64,000 nt of DNA from Bacteroidota bacterium. Lineage in GTDB: Bacteria; Bacteroidota; Bacteroidia; Bacteroidales; Prolixibacteraceae. Shown one piece after another: positions 34,765 to 43,494 of this stretch. Where the stretch lies: the NCBI GenBank assembly GCA_023251455.1, contig JAHEYT010000023.1, positions 124,001 through 188,000 of the forward strand. The letters are read 5' to 3'. Position numbers and translations under genes: made by a program. The notes beneath the pieces are model-generated. The model saw only the letters and a list, made by a program, of their open reading frames with translations, did not search any database and had not been told where the DNA came from. Within the stretch, counting starts at the first letter, position 1. Each line of letters begins with the position of its first letter.

Positions 34765-35469
34765 ATGAGAAGTTCAATTAAAAGGCCGACTGATGACGAA
34801 TGCGATCTAAATGGATTTCAATTGTTCAAGAAATTGACCGAACAGGAAATGGCACAATTGAATTACGACAAAACCTGTTCGTTGTATAAAAAAGGTAGCA
34901 TTATTTACAGGGAAGGAAGTCGGTTAACAGGTTTTTACTGTGTTACACGCGGTATTTTAAAGATATTTAAAACCGGTATCGATGGCAAGGAGCAGATTAT
35001 CCGCTTCGCTAAAAAGGGCGATATTATAGCATATCGTTCACTTCTAAGCCAGGAATTGGCCTGCACCACTGCAAAAGTTATTGAAGAAACAGTACTGAGC
35101 CACATTCCGTACCAAACGCTTTTATACCTCGTTCAAAGCAACTGGCAGTTTTCACACCACATGTTGCAAATTGTTTGCAAAGAATTGCGCATAGCAAACG
35201 ACTACATCACTGATATTGCTCAAAAAACAGTGCGTGAGCGACTTGCTGAAGTTCTACTTTTATTAAAAGATGAGTTTGAGCTTGACAATGCCAAAACCCT
35301 TCAAATTTCGCTTACCCGCGAAGAGCTGGCCAATATGGTGGGAACCGCTACTGAAAGTGTCATCAGGCTTCTTTCCGAATTCAAGCAAGATCAGCTGATT
35401 GATTTGCAGGGAAGGAAGATTAAATTTATTAATGTTCCGGGATTGACCAAAGTAGCCAATCTGCTGTAA
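34765..35469 (+). CDS. Crp/Fnr-family transcriptional regulator
   Basis: A regulator of 234 residues when started at the ATG at 34765; the frame can extend to a TTG at 34729 but that adds only a low-complexity tail. The cyclic-nucleotide-binding-type domain occupies about residues 20-140 (SIIYREGSRLTGFYCVTRG, KEQIIRFAKKGDIIAYRSLL). The Crp-type helix-turn-helix is near the C-terminus (TREELANMVGTATESVIRLL). No cluster of N-terminal cysteines typical of Fnr Fe-S binding is present. It is divergent from osmC-araC. Confidence 0.93.
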   Translation: MRSSIKRPTDDECDLNGFQLFKKLTEQEMAQLNYDKTCSLYKKGSIIYREGSRLTGFYCVTRGILKIFKTGIDGKEQIIRFAKKGDIIAYRSLLSQELACTTAKVIEETVLSHIPYQTLLYLVQSNWQFSHHMLQIVCKELRIANDYITDIAQKTVRERLAEVLLLLKDEFELDNAKTLQISLTREELANMVGTATESVIRLLSEFKQDQLIDLQGRKIKFINVPGLTKVANLL

Positions 35470-35493
35470 TGTAAAGTGTCATTAGTCAAAAGG

Positions 35494-35530
35494 AAAAGAG
35501 GTCGTTTCAGTGAATGAAGCGACCTCTTTT
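35494..35530. terminator. bidirectional terminator between crp-like and envC-like genes
   Basis: A 15-bp stem with one wobble pair (35494-35508 with 35516-35530, arm begins aaaagaggtcg). The A/T ends suit both convergent transcripts. Confidence 0.88.
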
Positions 35531-35549
35531 GTCTATAGAAAACCTGGCT

Positions 35550-36815
35550 TTATCTCGCAATCCAATCTTCCGGATCCATTTTTACGTTTTCCTTCCAGAT
35601 TTGGAATTTAAGAACTGTTTTATCGTCGTCACCATCAGTTCCAATGGTCCCGATGGTTTGCTTAATCGAAACTTTATCGCCCGATTTAACCTGCACATTC
35701 ACTAAATTCGAATAAACGGTGAGGTATTTCCCATGACGGATAATAACAGCCATATTACCGCCTGTAACCATAAACACACGGCTCACTTCACCCGCAAATA
35801 TCGAACGCGCTTTAACTCCCTGCGCTGTTGAAATATCAACACCATTGTTCTTCACCTGAATGTTTTTCAATACCGGATGCTCGTGAACTCCAAAACGATC
35901 GGTTATGACACCGCGCTCAACCGGCCATGGAAGGCGACGTTTATTTTGCTCGAACTGGCCAGAAGCCAGTTTTTCTTCAGGAGTCATCTCATAGCTGGTT
36001 GGTTCTGATGGTTTAGCCGGTTGCTTTCCGGTAGGTTTTCCTGCCGGTTTAGCCGCTTCTTTAGCCTTGGCCAATTCCCTGGCTCTTTCCCTGGCTTTCC
36101 GAACCTCTTCTTCCACAATCTTCTGAATCTCATTACTCAACTGAGCTTCAATTTGCTGTTGTTCGCGCAGCTTTTTCTCAAATTCTTTTTGTTTCTGCTG
36201 AAGGGTGGTCAGATATTGTCCCTGTTGCTTTTTCTCCTTATTTAATTGATCAGCTTCCTGCTTTTTCGACAGGAGAAGAGTTTCCTTCTCGGCACGTTGC
36301 AGTTGCAACCGGCTCACTTTTGCCTGAATCAGATCGCGTATCCATTGAATCAGTTCTGCCTGACGATGCCTGTATTCGGTATATTGCCTGAAATACATGA
36401 TTCGCTTGTAAGCCTGGTTAAAACTATTCGACGAAAGTACAAAAAGCAACTTGCTGTAATTGGTTTGATTCCTTTGGGCAAAGACAATCATTTGGGCATA
36501 TTCCTTCTTCAAACTTTCCATATCGGCATTGAGCGAAGCTACCAGCCAGGCATTCTGATCGATAAAATCGGCCAAAACGCCAACTTCCGAGTTAATTCCG
36601 GTAATCAGGGTGGTCCGAAGTTCAATTTGTTTGTTCAGAATCTTGAACTTATTCAGAGTTTTTGTCTGATTCTTTTTGGCCTCTTCGAGCAGCTTGGTGG
36701 TGTATTTAATCTGCTCGTTAGTTTTCTGCTTTTTCTTGCGCAATTCGTCCAGCGACTGACCATTCACCAGCGCTGTTAGCAATAATAAAACTGAAAGAAG
36801 TAAAAAGCTCCTCAT
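35550..36815 (-). CDS. EnvC-like murein hydrolase activator (degenerate M23/LytM)
   Basis: The 421-residue exported protein has a signal peptide, a long coiled coil (about residues 25-260, with IKYTTKLLEEAKKNQTKTLN), a linker rich in A/K/P, and a C-terminal LytM domain. The usual zinc ligands are changed: the HxGxDI position reads NNGVDIS, the YxHL position reads YSNL, and the final HFE position reads KFQ. It is therefore unlikely to cut peptidoglycan itself and should, like EnvC, activate an amidase at the septum. Last gene of the dut-TPR-DUF4292-envC operon, 4 bp from the previous gene. Confidence 0.9.
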   Translation of the reverse strand: MRSFLLLSVLLLLTALVNGQSLDELRKKKQKTNEQIKYTTKLLEEAKKNQTKTLNKFKILNKQIELRTTLITGINSEVGVLADFIDQNAWLVASLNADMESLKKEYAQMIVFAQRNQTNYSKLLFVLSSNSFNQAYKRIMYFRQYTEYRHRQAELIQWIRDLIQAKVSRLQLQRAEKETLLLSKKQEADQLNKEKKQQGQYLTTLQQKQKEFEKKLREQQQIEAQLSNEIQKIVEEEVRKARERARELAKAKEAAKPAGKPTGKQPAKPSEPTSYEMTPEEKLASGQFEQNKRRLPWPVERGVITDRFGVHEHPVLKNIQVKNNGVDISTAQGVKARSIFAGEVSRVFMVTGGNMAVIIRHGKYLTVYSNLVNVQVKSGDKVSIKQTIGTIGTDGDDDKTVLKFQIWKENVKMDPEDWIAR

Positions 36816-36819
36816 ACTT

Positions 36820-37710
36820 TTAAGGATTAATCCGGGTATATTTTTCAGGAACTTTAAAACGGATGCCTTTTTCTTCTTCGGTTGAGAAGCCTGCGAATTT
36901 GATGTGAAGTTGCATTATACTTTCAGGACTATCAAAATTGAGCGACATTTCTCCCGGATACAACTGTTTTTCGACGGGTACAAAGTCAGAAAAATCGATA
37001 TTCAGATTTCGAGAATTGGCAGCATCTACCATTTTGATTTTCCTAAGTTTATACGTTACAGGATCAATATAAATTGTTTGTCGGACGGGCGAATCAGGAA
37101 TGATTTTCGCAGTTTTACGGGCTTGCCTCCGCTCGCTCATTTTCTGATTATCTTTTCTGGGCTTCAGCTTTTTTACCGATTCCAGAACGTACATTCCAGA
37201 GTCAATTTTCGCCTCGTAATCCCTGATTTCTTTATCCTTTTTTTCATCTCCCAGCGAAAAAACATTATTGGAAACAATGGCATGAATGGTTTCAAAATCA
37301 ATATCCATATCGAGCATGGAACTTAAATAACTATAATCGTCGAGAAAATAATTATTTTCGAGGTAATTGATAAATTTAACACTATCAGGCGTTAACCAAA
37401 GCCGGCCAACCGGAATGTTCAATTTACTGAGCATGACAATGATTTGCTTGTCTTTTTCGGCCAAAATACTTGCCTTAAATGAGGTCTTGGTCTTTCCGTT
37501 ATCGAATTGACAGGTGATTCTTTTAATCGACAAATGCTTATAATCAAATGCATTATTTTCAATATTCCTGATTAGTTTATTGGCACTCATTGGTTTGACA
37601 ACTTCGGTTGAAGTTGTTGCTACCCGAGTTGTTTTACATGAGGAAAAACCCAGTAAAACAACGCTTAACAGACCGAAAACTGAAAGCCTTATTGTATTAA
37701 TTCTTACCAC
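36820..37710 (-). CDS. DUF4292 lipoprotein
   Basis: The 296-residue protein has a lipobox (FGLLSVVLLGFSSC) and a LolA/LolB-like beta-rich body: LSIKRITCQFDNGKTKTSFK, LSKLNIPVGRLWLTPDSVKF and RQTIYIDPVTYKLRKIKMVD. It matches the DUF4292 family of Bacteroidota, found between a TPR protein and an EnvC-like activator as here. A role in outer-membrane or envelope assembly is inferred from the fold and neighbours. Confidence 0.85.
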   Translation of the reverse strand: MVRINTIRLSVFGLLSVVLLGFSSCKTTRVATTSTEVVKPMSANKLIRNIENNAFDYKHLSIKRITCQFDNGKTKTSFKASILAEKDKQIIVMLSKLNIPVGRLWLTPDSVKFINYLENNYFLDDYSYLSSMLDMDIDFETIHAIVSNNVFSLGDEKKDKEIRDYEAKIDSGMYVLESVKKLKPRKDNQKMSERRQARKTAKIIPDSPVRQTIYIDPVTYKLRKIKMVDAANSRNLNIDFSDFVPVEKQLYPGEMSLNFDSPESIMQLHIKFAGFSTEEEKGIRFKVPEKYTRINP

Positions 37711-37716
37711 TTTTAA

Positions 37717-39471
37717 TTATTTATCGAGATAGCGTTCCTGCTTAATTTTTTCACTTAAAAACTTCGTTCCTTCACCTGTGGTCAGTGCTTTTTTCCATTG
37801 TTCAATAGCCTTTTCCTTTTCTCCCAACATAATCAAAATGTCGCCATAGTGTTCAACAATTACTCCATTTTTATCGCCACCGTTTTTGATTGCTGTTTCC
37901 ATGTAAAATTTGGCCAGCGCATAATCTTTACGCATAAACAAAACCCAGGCATAAGTGTCTAAATAGGTCGAATTTTCAGGATTTGCACGAACTGCTTTAC
38001 TGCTTAATTCCTCTGCTTTTGCCAGATTTTCGTTCCTGACAGAGAGGTAATAGGCATAATTATTCATGGCCATCCAGTTTTCAGGATCAAGAGTAATCAC
38101 TTCGTCAAAAGCTTTGAAGGCCTCCTCTACCCTATTCAATTTGTAATACGCTTCGGCTTGATATAATCCAAACTGTATTTTCATAATTTTATTATCCAGC
38201 AAATAAGGTTCGCCTTCTTTCAAAATCTCAAGCGCTTCGGTATATTTTTCGAGCTGAAGGCAAGCCACGGCCTTTAAACCATATAAAACAGGCTGGTTTG
38301 GAAATAAGGTGAGGGCCTTTTCAGAATCGGTATAAATGCTTTTAAAATCAAGCAAGTCGTTGCTGATCAAAATCATCCGCTCCCAGATCATGTAATTGTC
38401 TTTCTGGGTTTCAAGAACTTTTCGGAGCTGTTCGCGAGCTTCAACCAATTTGTCCTTGCTGATCAGATATTCAGCATAAACGGTATAAACCCGGTGATCA
38501 TCCGGATTTGTTTTCACCAAAATATCAACCAGTTCAGCAACCTGGTCATCGGTAAAAAAAGGCTTATCCGGACCAGCCGTTATCATCAGGTAAAACTGGA
38601 TTTTGGTTTCAACTTCAACCGATTTATTCTGAAAAGCTTTACGTGCATATTCCCATGCTTTTACTTTGTCTTCCTTTTCACGGTAAAACGAAGTGAGCGA
38701 AAACAGTACAAATCCATTATTCGGATCTATTTCCAGAATTTTCATGTAATATTTCAGGGCGTTTGCCTCATCCTTTTCCGAAAGATAATAATCGGCCATC
38801 AACCCATAATAGCGCGGTTCTTTAGGATTAAAATCAATCAACTTCTGAAGTTCGGCCATTGCTTCTTTTTTCTTTCCGGCAGCCTGAAAAATCTGTTGCT
38901 TTTCAACCGAAATCTGGTCGTTAATCCCAACCTTTTTTTCCAGGTTATTATAGACTTCGATTGCTTGGTCATATTCTTTAGCCGACGACAGCAAAGCCGC
39001 ATTCATGTAAAGATATTCCAGATTTTCAGGATCAAGCAAATAAAGTTGCTGGTATAAATCGGCAGCTTGTTTGTATTGTTTTCCCTGCTCATAAATCTGC
39101 GCAAGCAATACCTTGTACCATTTATTTTCGGGGTCAATTTTAATGGCTTTTTCGAGCAAAAGCGACGAACTGGTCATATCGCCGTTGCCGCTGTGTATTT
39201 TGGCCAGCTCGAACATGGCCGAAGATGAGTTGGGATTGATCGTCAAACACTTTGAAAACAATGAAATGGCGGCCTGTTGATTACCAATCATTTTTTGTTT
39301 CAGGCCTTCGATAAACGTGTACTCAAATTCATTTTTATCATCGTCAGAAATGGATTTTTCTTCCACAACTGGTTTTTCCTGAACAGTGGACTTTACTTGC
39401 TTTTGAGCAGTCCCGCATGATGAAGCCAGCACTGAAACGACGGCAAAATATGCCAAATATCTGTTTCTCAT
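37717..39471 (-). CDS. TPR-repeat lipoprotein
   Basis: The 584-residue protein has a lipobox (RYLAYFAVVSVLASSC) and about twelve tetratricopeptide repeats, seen as recurrent LDPENLEYLYMNAALL, IDPNNGFVLFSLTSFY and LDPENWMAMNNYAYYL units. TPR arrays bind partner proteins. Its conserved place between dut and DUF4292/EnvC-like genes suggests a structural role in envelope or peptidoglycan maintenance. Spacing to dut is 5 bp and to the DUF4292 gene 6 bp. Confidence 0.9.
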   Translation of the reverse strand: MRNRYLAYFAVVSVLASSCGTAQKQVKSTVQEKPVVEEKSISDDDKNEFEYTFIEGLKQKMIGNQQAAISLFSKCLTINPNSSSAMFELAKIHSGNGDMTSSSLLLEKAIKIDPENKWYKVLLAQIYEQGKQYKQAADLYQQLYLLDPENLEYLYMNAALLSSAKEYDQAIEVYNNLEKKVGINDQISVEKQQIFQAAGKKKEAMAELQKLIDFNPKEPRYYGLMADYYLSEKDEANALKYYMKILEIDPNNGFVLFSLTSFYREKEDKVKAWEYARKAFQNKSVEVETKIQFYLMITAGPDKPFFTDDQVAELVDILVKTNPDDHRVYTVYAEYLISKDKLVEAREQLRKVLETQKDNYMIWERMILISNDLLDFKSIYTDSEKALTLFPNQPVLYGLKAVACLQLEKYTEALEILKEGEPYLLDNKIMKIQFGLYQAEAYYKLNRVEEAFKAFDEVITLDPENWMAMNNYAYYLSVRNENLAKAEELSSKAVRANPENSTYLDTYAWVLFMRKDYALAKFYMETAIKNGGDKNGVIVEHYGDILIMLGEKEKAIEQWKKALTTGEGTKFLSEKIKQERYLDK

Positions 39472-39476
39472 TTTCT

Positions 39477-39911
39477 CTAATTTTTTCCGGTATGTCCGAA
39501 ACCACCGGCTCCGCGATCGGTTTCTTTCAACACTTCAACCGATTCCCATCCAATATGTTCATGTCGGGCAATAACCATTTGGCAAATGCGCTCACCATGT
39601 TGAATCACAAACGCTTCATTCGACAGGTTGATCAGGATAATACCAACCTCGCCGCGATAGTCGGCATCGATTGTTCCCGGTGAATTCAGCACGGTAATTC
39701 CTTTCTTCAAAGCCAACCCACTTCTTGGGCGAATCTGGGCCTCGAAACCAACTGGTAATTCTATAAATAAACCGGTTGGAACCAGCACCCGTTCGAGTGG
39801 TTTCAACGTAATTGGTTCAAGAAGATTAGCACGAAGATCCATACCCGCAGAGTGTGCGGTGCTATATTCTGGTAGTGGATTATTGGATTGATTGACGATT
39901 TTTACGATCAT
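39477..39911 (-). CDS. dut: dUTP diphosphatase (deoxyuridine 5'-triphosphate nucleotidohydrolase)
   Basis: This 144-residue trimeric enzyme hydrolyses dUTP to dUMP and diphosphate, keeping uracil out of DNA and supplying dUMP for thymidylate synthesis. The five dUTPase motifs are visible in order: [42 protein letters not shown] and [10 protein letters not shown]. Length is standard. It is the first gene of the operon that continues with the TPR, DUF4292 and EnvC-like genes. Confidence 0.98.
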   Translation of the reverse strand: MIVKIVNQSNNPLPEYSTAHSAGMDLRANLLEPITLKPLERVLVPTGLFIELPVGFEAQIRPRSGLALKKGITVLNSPGTIDADYRGEVGIILINLSNEAFVIQHGERICQMVIARHEHIGWESVEVLKETDRGAGGFGHTGKN

Positions 39912-39997
39912 TTTACTTTCAGTTTTTCAAGCTGCTAAGATATGGATTTATAGTTTGAATGAATCACATCAGCCTTCTACGTTAACAATATTTAGCA

Positions 39998-41128
39998 TCA
40001 TTCAACTACCATGAAATCAGCCATAATTTTATCTGAAATAAATAAACCTTCAGGGCTTAAGTATATCTTTCCAGAAGCGTTTAAAACATGGCCGGAATGA
40101 ATATTCTCATCTCTTACTTTTTGAAAATGAACAAGATACTTAGCAGAAAACTCTGTTTTAATTACCTCTTCAGAAATGCCCCAGATTGTTCGGAGGCCGG
40201 TAATGATGTAATCGTTATAGCGATCCTGCTCGGTCAGGATTTCGGATTCACTGTAGGGTTTATTGTTCTCTACTCCATCCAAATATCCTGAAACAGAAGA
40301 GACATTCCATCGACGGGTTTGTGCATCGAACGAATGCGCCGACGGGCCAATTCCCAGATATTTTTTGCTTTTCCAATACGATGAGTTGTGCTGCGAATAC
40401 AAGCCAGGTTTGCAAAAATTGGAGATTTCGTAATGTTCAAATCCGGCTTCTTTCAGTATCCTGATCAACACTTCAAATTGTTGAAGGCTGAGTTCATCGG
40501 GCAATTCCTTCAGGATACCTTTTTTAAGCCGGTCGTAAAAAACGGTTCCTTCGTGATAAGTCAGGTTATAGGCCGAAATGTGTTGCACATCAAGCTCAAC
40601 GGCAATTCGAACGTTTCTCTCCCACTCTTCCAATGTTTGGTTGGGCAAACCGTAAATCAGGTCGATGCTGATGTTGGAGAACCCGGCTTTTTTAGCCCAT
40701 TTTACCGACTGTAAAGCCTGCATAACTCCATGCCTGCGATTCATCAGTTTCAGGTCTGATTCGGAAAAAGACTGGACACCCATGCTTAGCCGGTTGAACC
40801 CAATTCCCCTGATAGCCGAAAGTATAGCCTGACTTAAATCGTCAGGATTGGCCTCCATGGTTATTTCGGCTTCCGGAGAAACCCGGTAATTCTGACGGAT
40901 CGTCTGTAAAAGGTCTTTTAGCTCATCAATCAGAAGAACTGAAGGTGTTCCTCCGCCCAGGTAAATGGTATTTATTTCTTCGGAAGCCAACTCAGATGCC
41001 CTGCTTTCGAGTTCCTTTTTTAAACCTTCAAGCAAACGGACTTTCTGGCTTAAATCAGTTGATTTAAAAAAATCGCAATAATGGCAACGTTTCCGGCAAA
41101 AAGGGATATGAAGATAGATTCCGGCCAT
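39998..41128 (-). CDS. hemW: HemW-like radical SAM protein
   Basis: The 376-residue radical SAM protein of the HemN/HemW group has the Fe-S motif CxxxCxxC (HIPFCRKRCHYCDF), the SAM-binding YLGGGTPS, and the conserved ISAYNLTYHEGT. HemW is a haem chaperone that hands haem to target proteins; older annotation calls it an oxygen-independent coproporphyrinogen oxidase. The short N-terminus before the Fe-S motif (MAGIYLHIPF) fits HemW rather than HemN. Confidence 0.95.
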   Translation of the reverse strand: MAGIYLHIPFCRKRCHYCDFFKSTDLSQKVRLLEGLKKELESRASELASEEINTIYLGGGTPSVLLIDELKDLLQTIRQNYRVSPEAEITMEANPDDLSQAILSAIRGIGFNRLSMGVQSFSESDLKLMNRRHGVMQALQSVKWAKKAGFSNISIDLIYGLPNQTLEEWERNVRIAVELDVQHISAYNLTYHEGTVFYDRLKKGILKELPDELSLQQFEVLIRILKEAGFEHYEISNFCKPGLYSQHNSSYWKSKKYLGIGPSAHSFDAQTRRWNVSSVSGYLDGVENNKPYSESEILTEQDRYNDYIITGLRTIWGISEEVIKTEFSAKYLVHFQKVRDENIHSGHVLNASGKIYLSPEGLFISDKIMADFMVVE

Positions 41129-41186
41129 TAAAGATGACTGATTAATTGATTTACAGATGTATTGAATATTTAAGAGCCGATAATTT

Positions 41187-41630
41187 CTATAGTTTGATCA
41201 GGTCTTCAAACCCGGTCATATCGCCTAAAATTCCGGCGAGTGTGGTTTCCTGGTAGAACTGGAGCAACTGTGCGCGAATAGGTCCAAAACGGCTATGAAC
41301 CGGGCATGGTTTTTCTTCAGCTTCGTGTGTGGCACATGAATGGTGACCAATCAGGCAAATCTTGAAAAAATCATCGCCATCCACGATGCGGACAATATCG
41401 TAAAGCGAAATTTCGTCTGTTTTCCGCCCCAAACCAAAACCTCCGTTGGGTCCTTTGGTCGAAACCAGTATTTTTTGTTTAACCAAATTCTGAAGAATTT
41501 TTCCCAGGAATGGAGTAGGAATTAACAGATCGGAAGAAATTTTTTTTATACCTATTTTAGTTCCGTCGGAAGAGTATTTTCCCAGATAAATGAGCGCTCT
41601 TACAGCATATTTACACGTATTGGATAGCAT
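41187..41630 (-). CDS. Rrf2-family transcriptional regulator
   Basis: The 147-residue regulator has the Rrf2 winged helix (MLSNTCKYAVRALIYLGKYS, LIPTPFLGKILQNLVKQKIL, KGPNGGFGLGR). The later cysteines (CLIGHHSCATHEAEEKPC) are placed as in Fe-S-binding members such as IscR and NsrR, so redox or Fe-S sensing is plausible. It is the third gene of the rpiB-lutB-rrf2 operon, 5 bp after lutB. Confidence 0.93.
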   Translation of the reverse strand: MLSNTCKYAVRALIYLGKYSSDGTKIGIKKISSDLLIPTPFLGKILQNLVKQKILVSTKGPNGGFGLGRKTDEISLYDIVRIVDGDDFFKICLIGHHSCATHEAEEKPCPVHSRFGPIRAQLLQFYQETTLAGILGDMTGFEDLIKL

Positions 41631-41635
41631 AGGTT

Positions 41636-43006
41636 TTATTTTTTAGTTGTCCATTGTTTACTAAATGATTGATCGGCCAGTTTTGGTATTTGCTTTTTCT
41701 CTCCTAAAGCATTAGCACCTAACAAAGCAAAAGTATTTTTTGTTTTTCCATTGACGAGGTCCAGCCGGTTTCGTTTGGATAAAGCAAATTCAAAAGCTTT
41801 CATTCCTGAATTCCAGATAAATCCACCTGCTCCCGCCATAACGGCATCGCGCCGGTTGATGAGCAACATGTGGTGAAGCGGAATTTTAACCGGACATACT
41901 TCTGTACATTTTCCGCAAACAGAGCAAGCCGAACTCAGGTGATTGTATTCTTTCAATCCTTTGAAAAAAGGTGTAATAACCGAACCGATTGGACCACTGT
42001 AAGTTGCATCGTAAGTATATCCGCCAATGTTACGGTAAACCGGACAGGCATTTAAACAGGCTCCGCAGCGAATACACTTCAAAACTGAATACTGTTCGTC
42101 GTTTTGGTAAAGTTCAGAGCGTTTATTATCCAGAAGGATCACAATCATTTTTTCAGGACCATCAACTTCCGATGATTTTTTCGGGCCGGTAATCAGTGAA
42201 TTGTAAACCGAAATTTGCTGTCCGGTTCCGTGTGCCGCCAAAATTGGCCACATCAGGCCCAAATCCTGCATTCGCGGAATCACTTTTTCGATTCCGGCAA
42301 TTACGATATGAATTTTGGGAAAAGAGACCGACATCAGCGCATTTCCTTCATTTTCAGTCAAACAAATTCCGCCCACATCGGCTACCAGAAAATTGGCCCC
42401 AGTGATTCCAACATCAGCAGTTGTAAATTTGGCGCGTAGTTTTTGCCTTACCCAAGCAGTCAGGTATTCAGGCGCACTGCCTTCCGGCGTATCAAATTTT
42501 TCGGTAAAAAGCTCTGCAATATCCTGACGCGACTTGTGCATACAAGGCGTAACAATGTGATACGGTTTTTCACCTGCCAGCTGCACAATGTATTCGCCCA
42601 AATCGGTTTCAAGCGATTCAACGCCAATCTCTTCCAAATGATCGTTCAAATCAATCTCCTCAGTAGTCATCGATTTACTTTTGACCACCGTTTTCGAATT
42701 GTTTTCGATCATGATTTTTTTAACCGCAGCAATGGCTTCATCTGTATTTTCGGCCCAAACAACCGAAGCGCCGTGTGCAGTTATATTTTTTTCGAACTGA
42801 AGTAAATGATCGTGCAAATGATTTATTGCCTGCGATTTAACAAACGATGCCCTCGTTTTTGCCAAATCCAGATTTGAATATCGTTTCATTCCACGATCAA
42901 CCGCCGCATCGTATTTCGACATGTTGAATTTGATGATCGAACGATGTTTCAGATCGAAAGCAATCTCTTCTGATTTCTTTAAAAATATGTCCTTTTGTTC
43001 CGACAT
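41636..43006 (-). CDS. lutB: LutB-like iron-sulfur protein of L-lactate utilisation
   Basis: The 456-residue protein pairs an N-terminal LUD domain (about residues 65-290; DVGITGANFLVADVGGICLT) with two ferredoxin-type Fe-S motifs (CIRCGACLNACPVYR and CSVCGKCTEVCPVKI), as in LutB/YkgF. LutABC oxidises L-lactate to pyruvate. No lutA or lutC gene lies in the operon or window. It starts 1 bp after the rpiB stop, so the two genes are co-transcribed, and an Rrf2 regulator gene follows. Confidence 0.93.
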   Translation of the reverse strand: MSEQKDIFLKKSEEIAFDLKHRSIIKFNMSKYDAAVDRGMKRYSNLDLAKTRASFVKSQAINHLHDHLLQFEKNITAHGASVVWAENTDEAIAAVKKIMIENNSKTVVKSKSMTTEEIDLNDHLEEIGVESLETDLGEYIVQLAGEKPYHIVTPCMHKSRQDIAELFTEKFDTPEGSAPEYLTAWVRQKLRAKFTTADVGITGANFLVADVGGICLTENEGNALMSVSFPKIHIVIAGIEKVIPRMQDLGLMWPILAAHGTGQQISVYNSLITGPKKSSEVDGPEKMIVILLDNKRSELYQNDEQYSVLKCIRCGACLNACPVYRNIGGYTYDATYSGPIGSVITPFFKGLKEYNHLSSACSVCGKCTEVCPVKIPLHHMLLINRRDAVMAGAGGFIWNSGMKAFEFALSKRNRLDLVNGKTKNTFALLGANALGEKKQIPKLADQSFSKQWTTKK

Positions 43007-43007
43007 T

Positions 43008-43445
43008 TTAACAAGGTATCTTGTTTATTCTGTTGATATGACGGCCACCTTCGAAATCGGTTTCCAAAAAGATTTTAACGATTTCAATCGCTGCTTCATC
43101 AGTAATAAATCGCGCCGGAAGTGCACAAACATTGGCATCGTTATGCTGACGGGCAAGTTTTGCAATTTCGGGTATCCAGCAAATAGCCGACCGAATTCCC
43201 TGGTGCTTGTTGGCTGTCATGTTGATACCATTTCCGCTTCCGCAAAGTGTAATTCCTTCGTCGAATTCGCCTTTGCTTACCGCATCGGCAAGTGGATGTG
43301 CATAATCAGGATAATCGCTGCTTTCTTCTGAAAACGCACCAAAATCTTTGTACTCTATTCCTTGTTCCTGAAGGTATTTCAACACGGTTTGTTTGCGCTC
43401 GAAACCCGCATGATCGCTGGCTACGGCAATCTTCATTTTTTTCAT
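43008..43445 (-). CDS. rpiB: ribose 5-phosphate isomerase B
   Basis: The 145-residue enzyme interconverts ribose 5-phosphate and ribulose 5-phosphate in the pentose phosphate pathway. Signature blocks are IAVASDHAGFERKQTVLKYL, DYPDYAHPLADAV and the active-site CGSGNGINMTANK with its cysteine. Length matches the LacA/RpiB family. First gene of the rpiB-lutB-rrf2 operon, with an exact -7 box about 20 bp upstream. Confidence 0.97.
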   Translation of the reverse strand: MKKMKIAVASDHAGFERKQTVLKYLQEQGIEYKDFGAFSEESSDYPDYAHPLADAVSKGEFDEGITLCGSGNGINMTANKHQGIRSAICWIPEIAKLARQHNDANVCALPARFITDEAAIEIVKIFLETDFEGGRHINRINKIPC

Positions 43446-43463
43446 TTTTATTCAATTATTTTT

Positions 43464-43471
43464 CAAAAATA
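43464..43471 (-). promoter_or_regulatory. -7 promoter box of rpiB-lutB-rrf2
   Basis: TATTTTTG on the minus strand matches TAnnTTTG exactly, in the 49-bp gap before rpiB. The leader would be very short. Confidence 0.45.
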
Positions 43472-43494
43472 ATACTAAATAGTATTTTATCGGT

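Noticed and set aside
35550..36815. Catalytic M23 endopeptidase assignment
   Set aside because: All three positions I checked for zinc ligands are substituted, so an EnvC-like activator is the better call.
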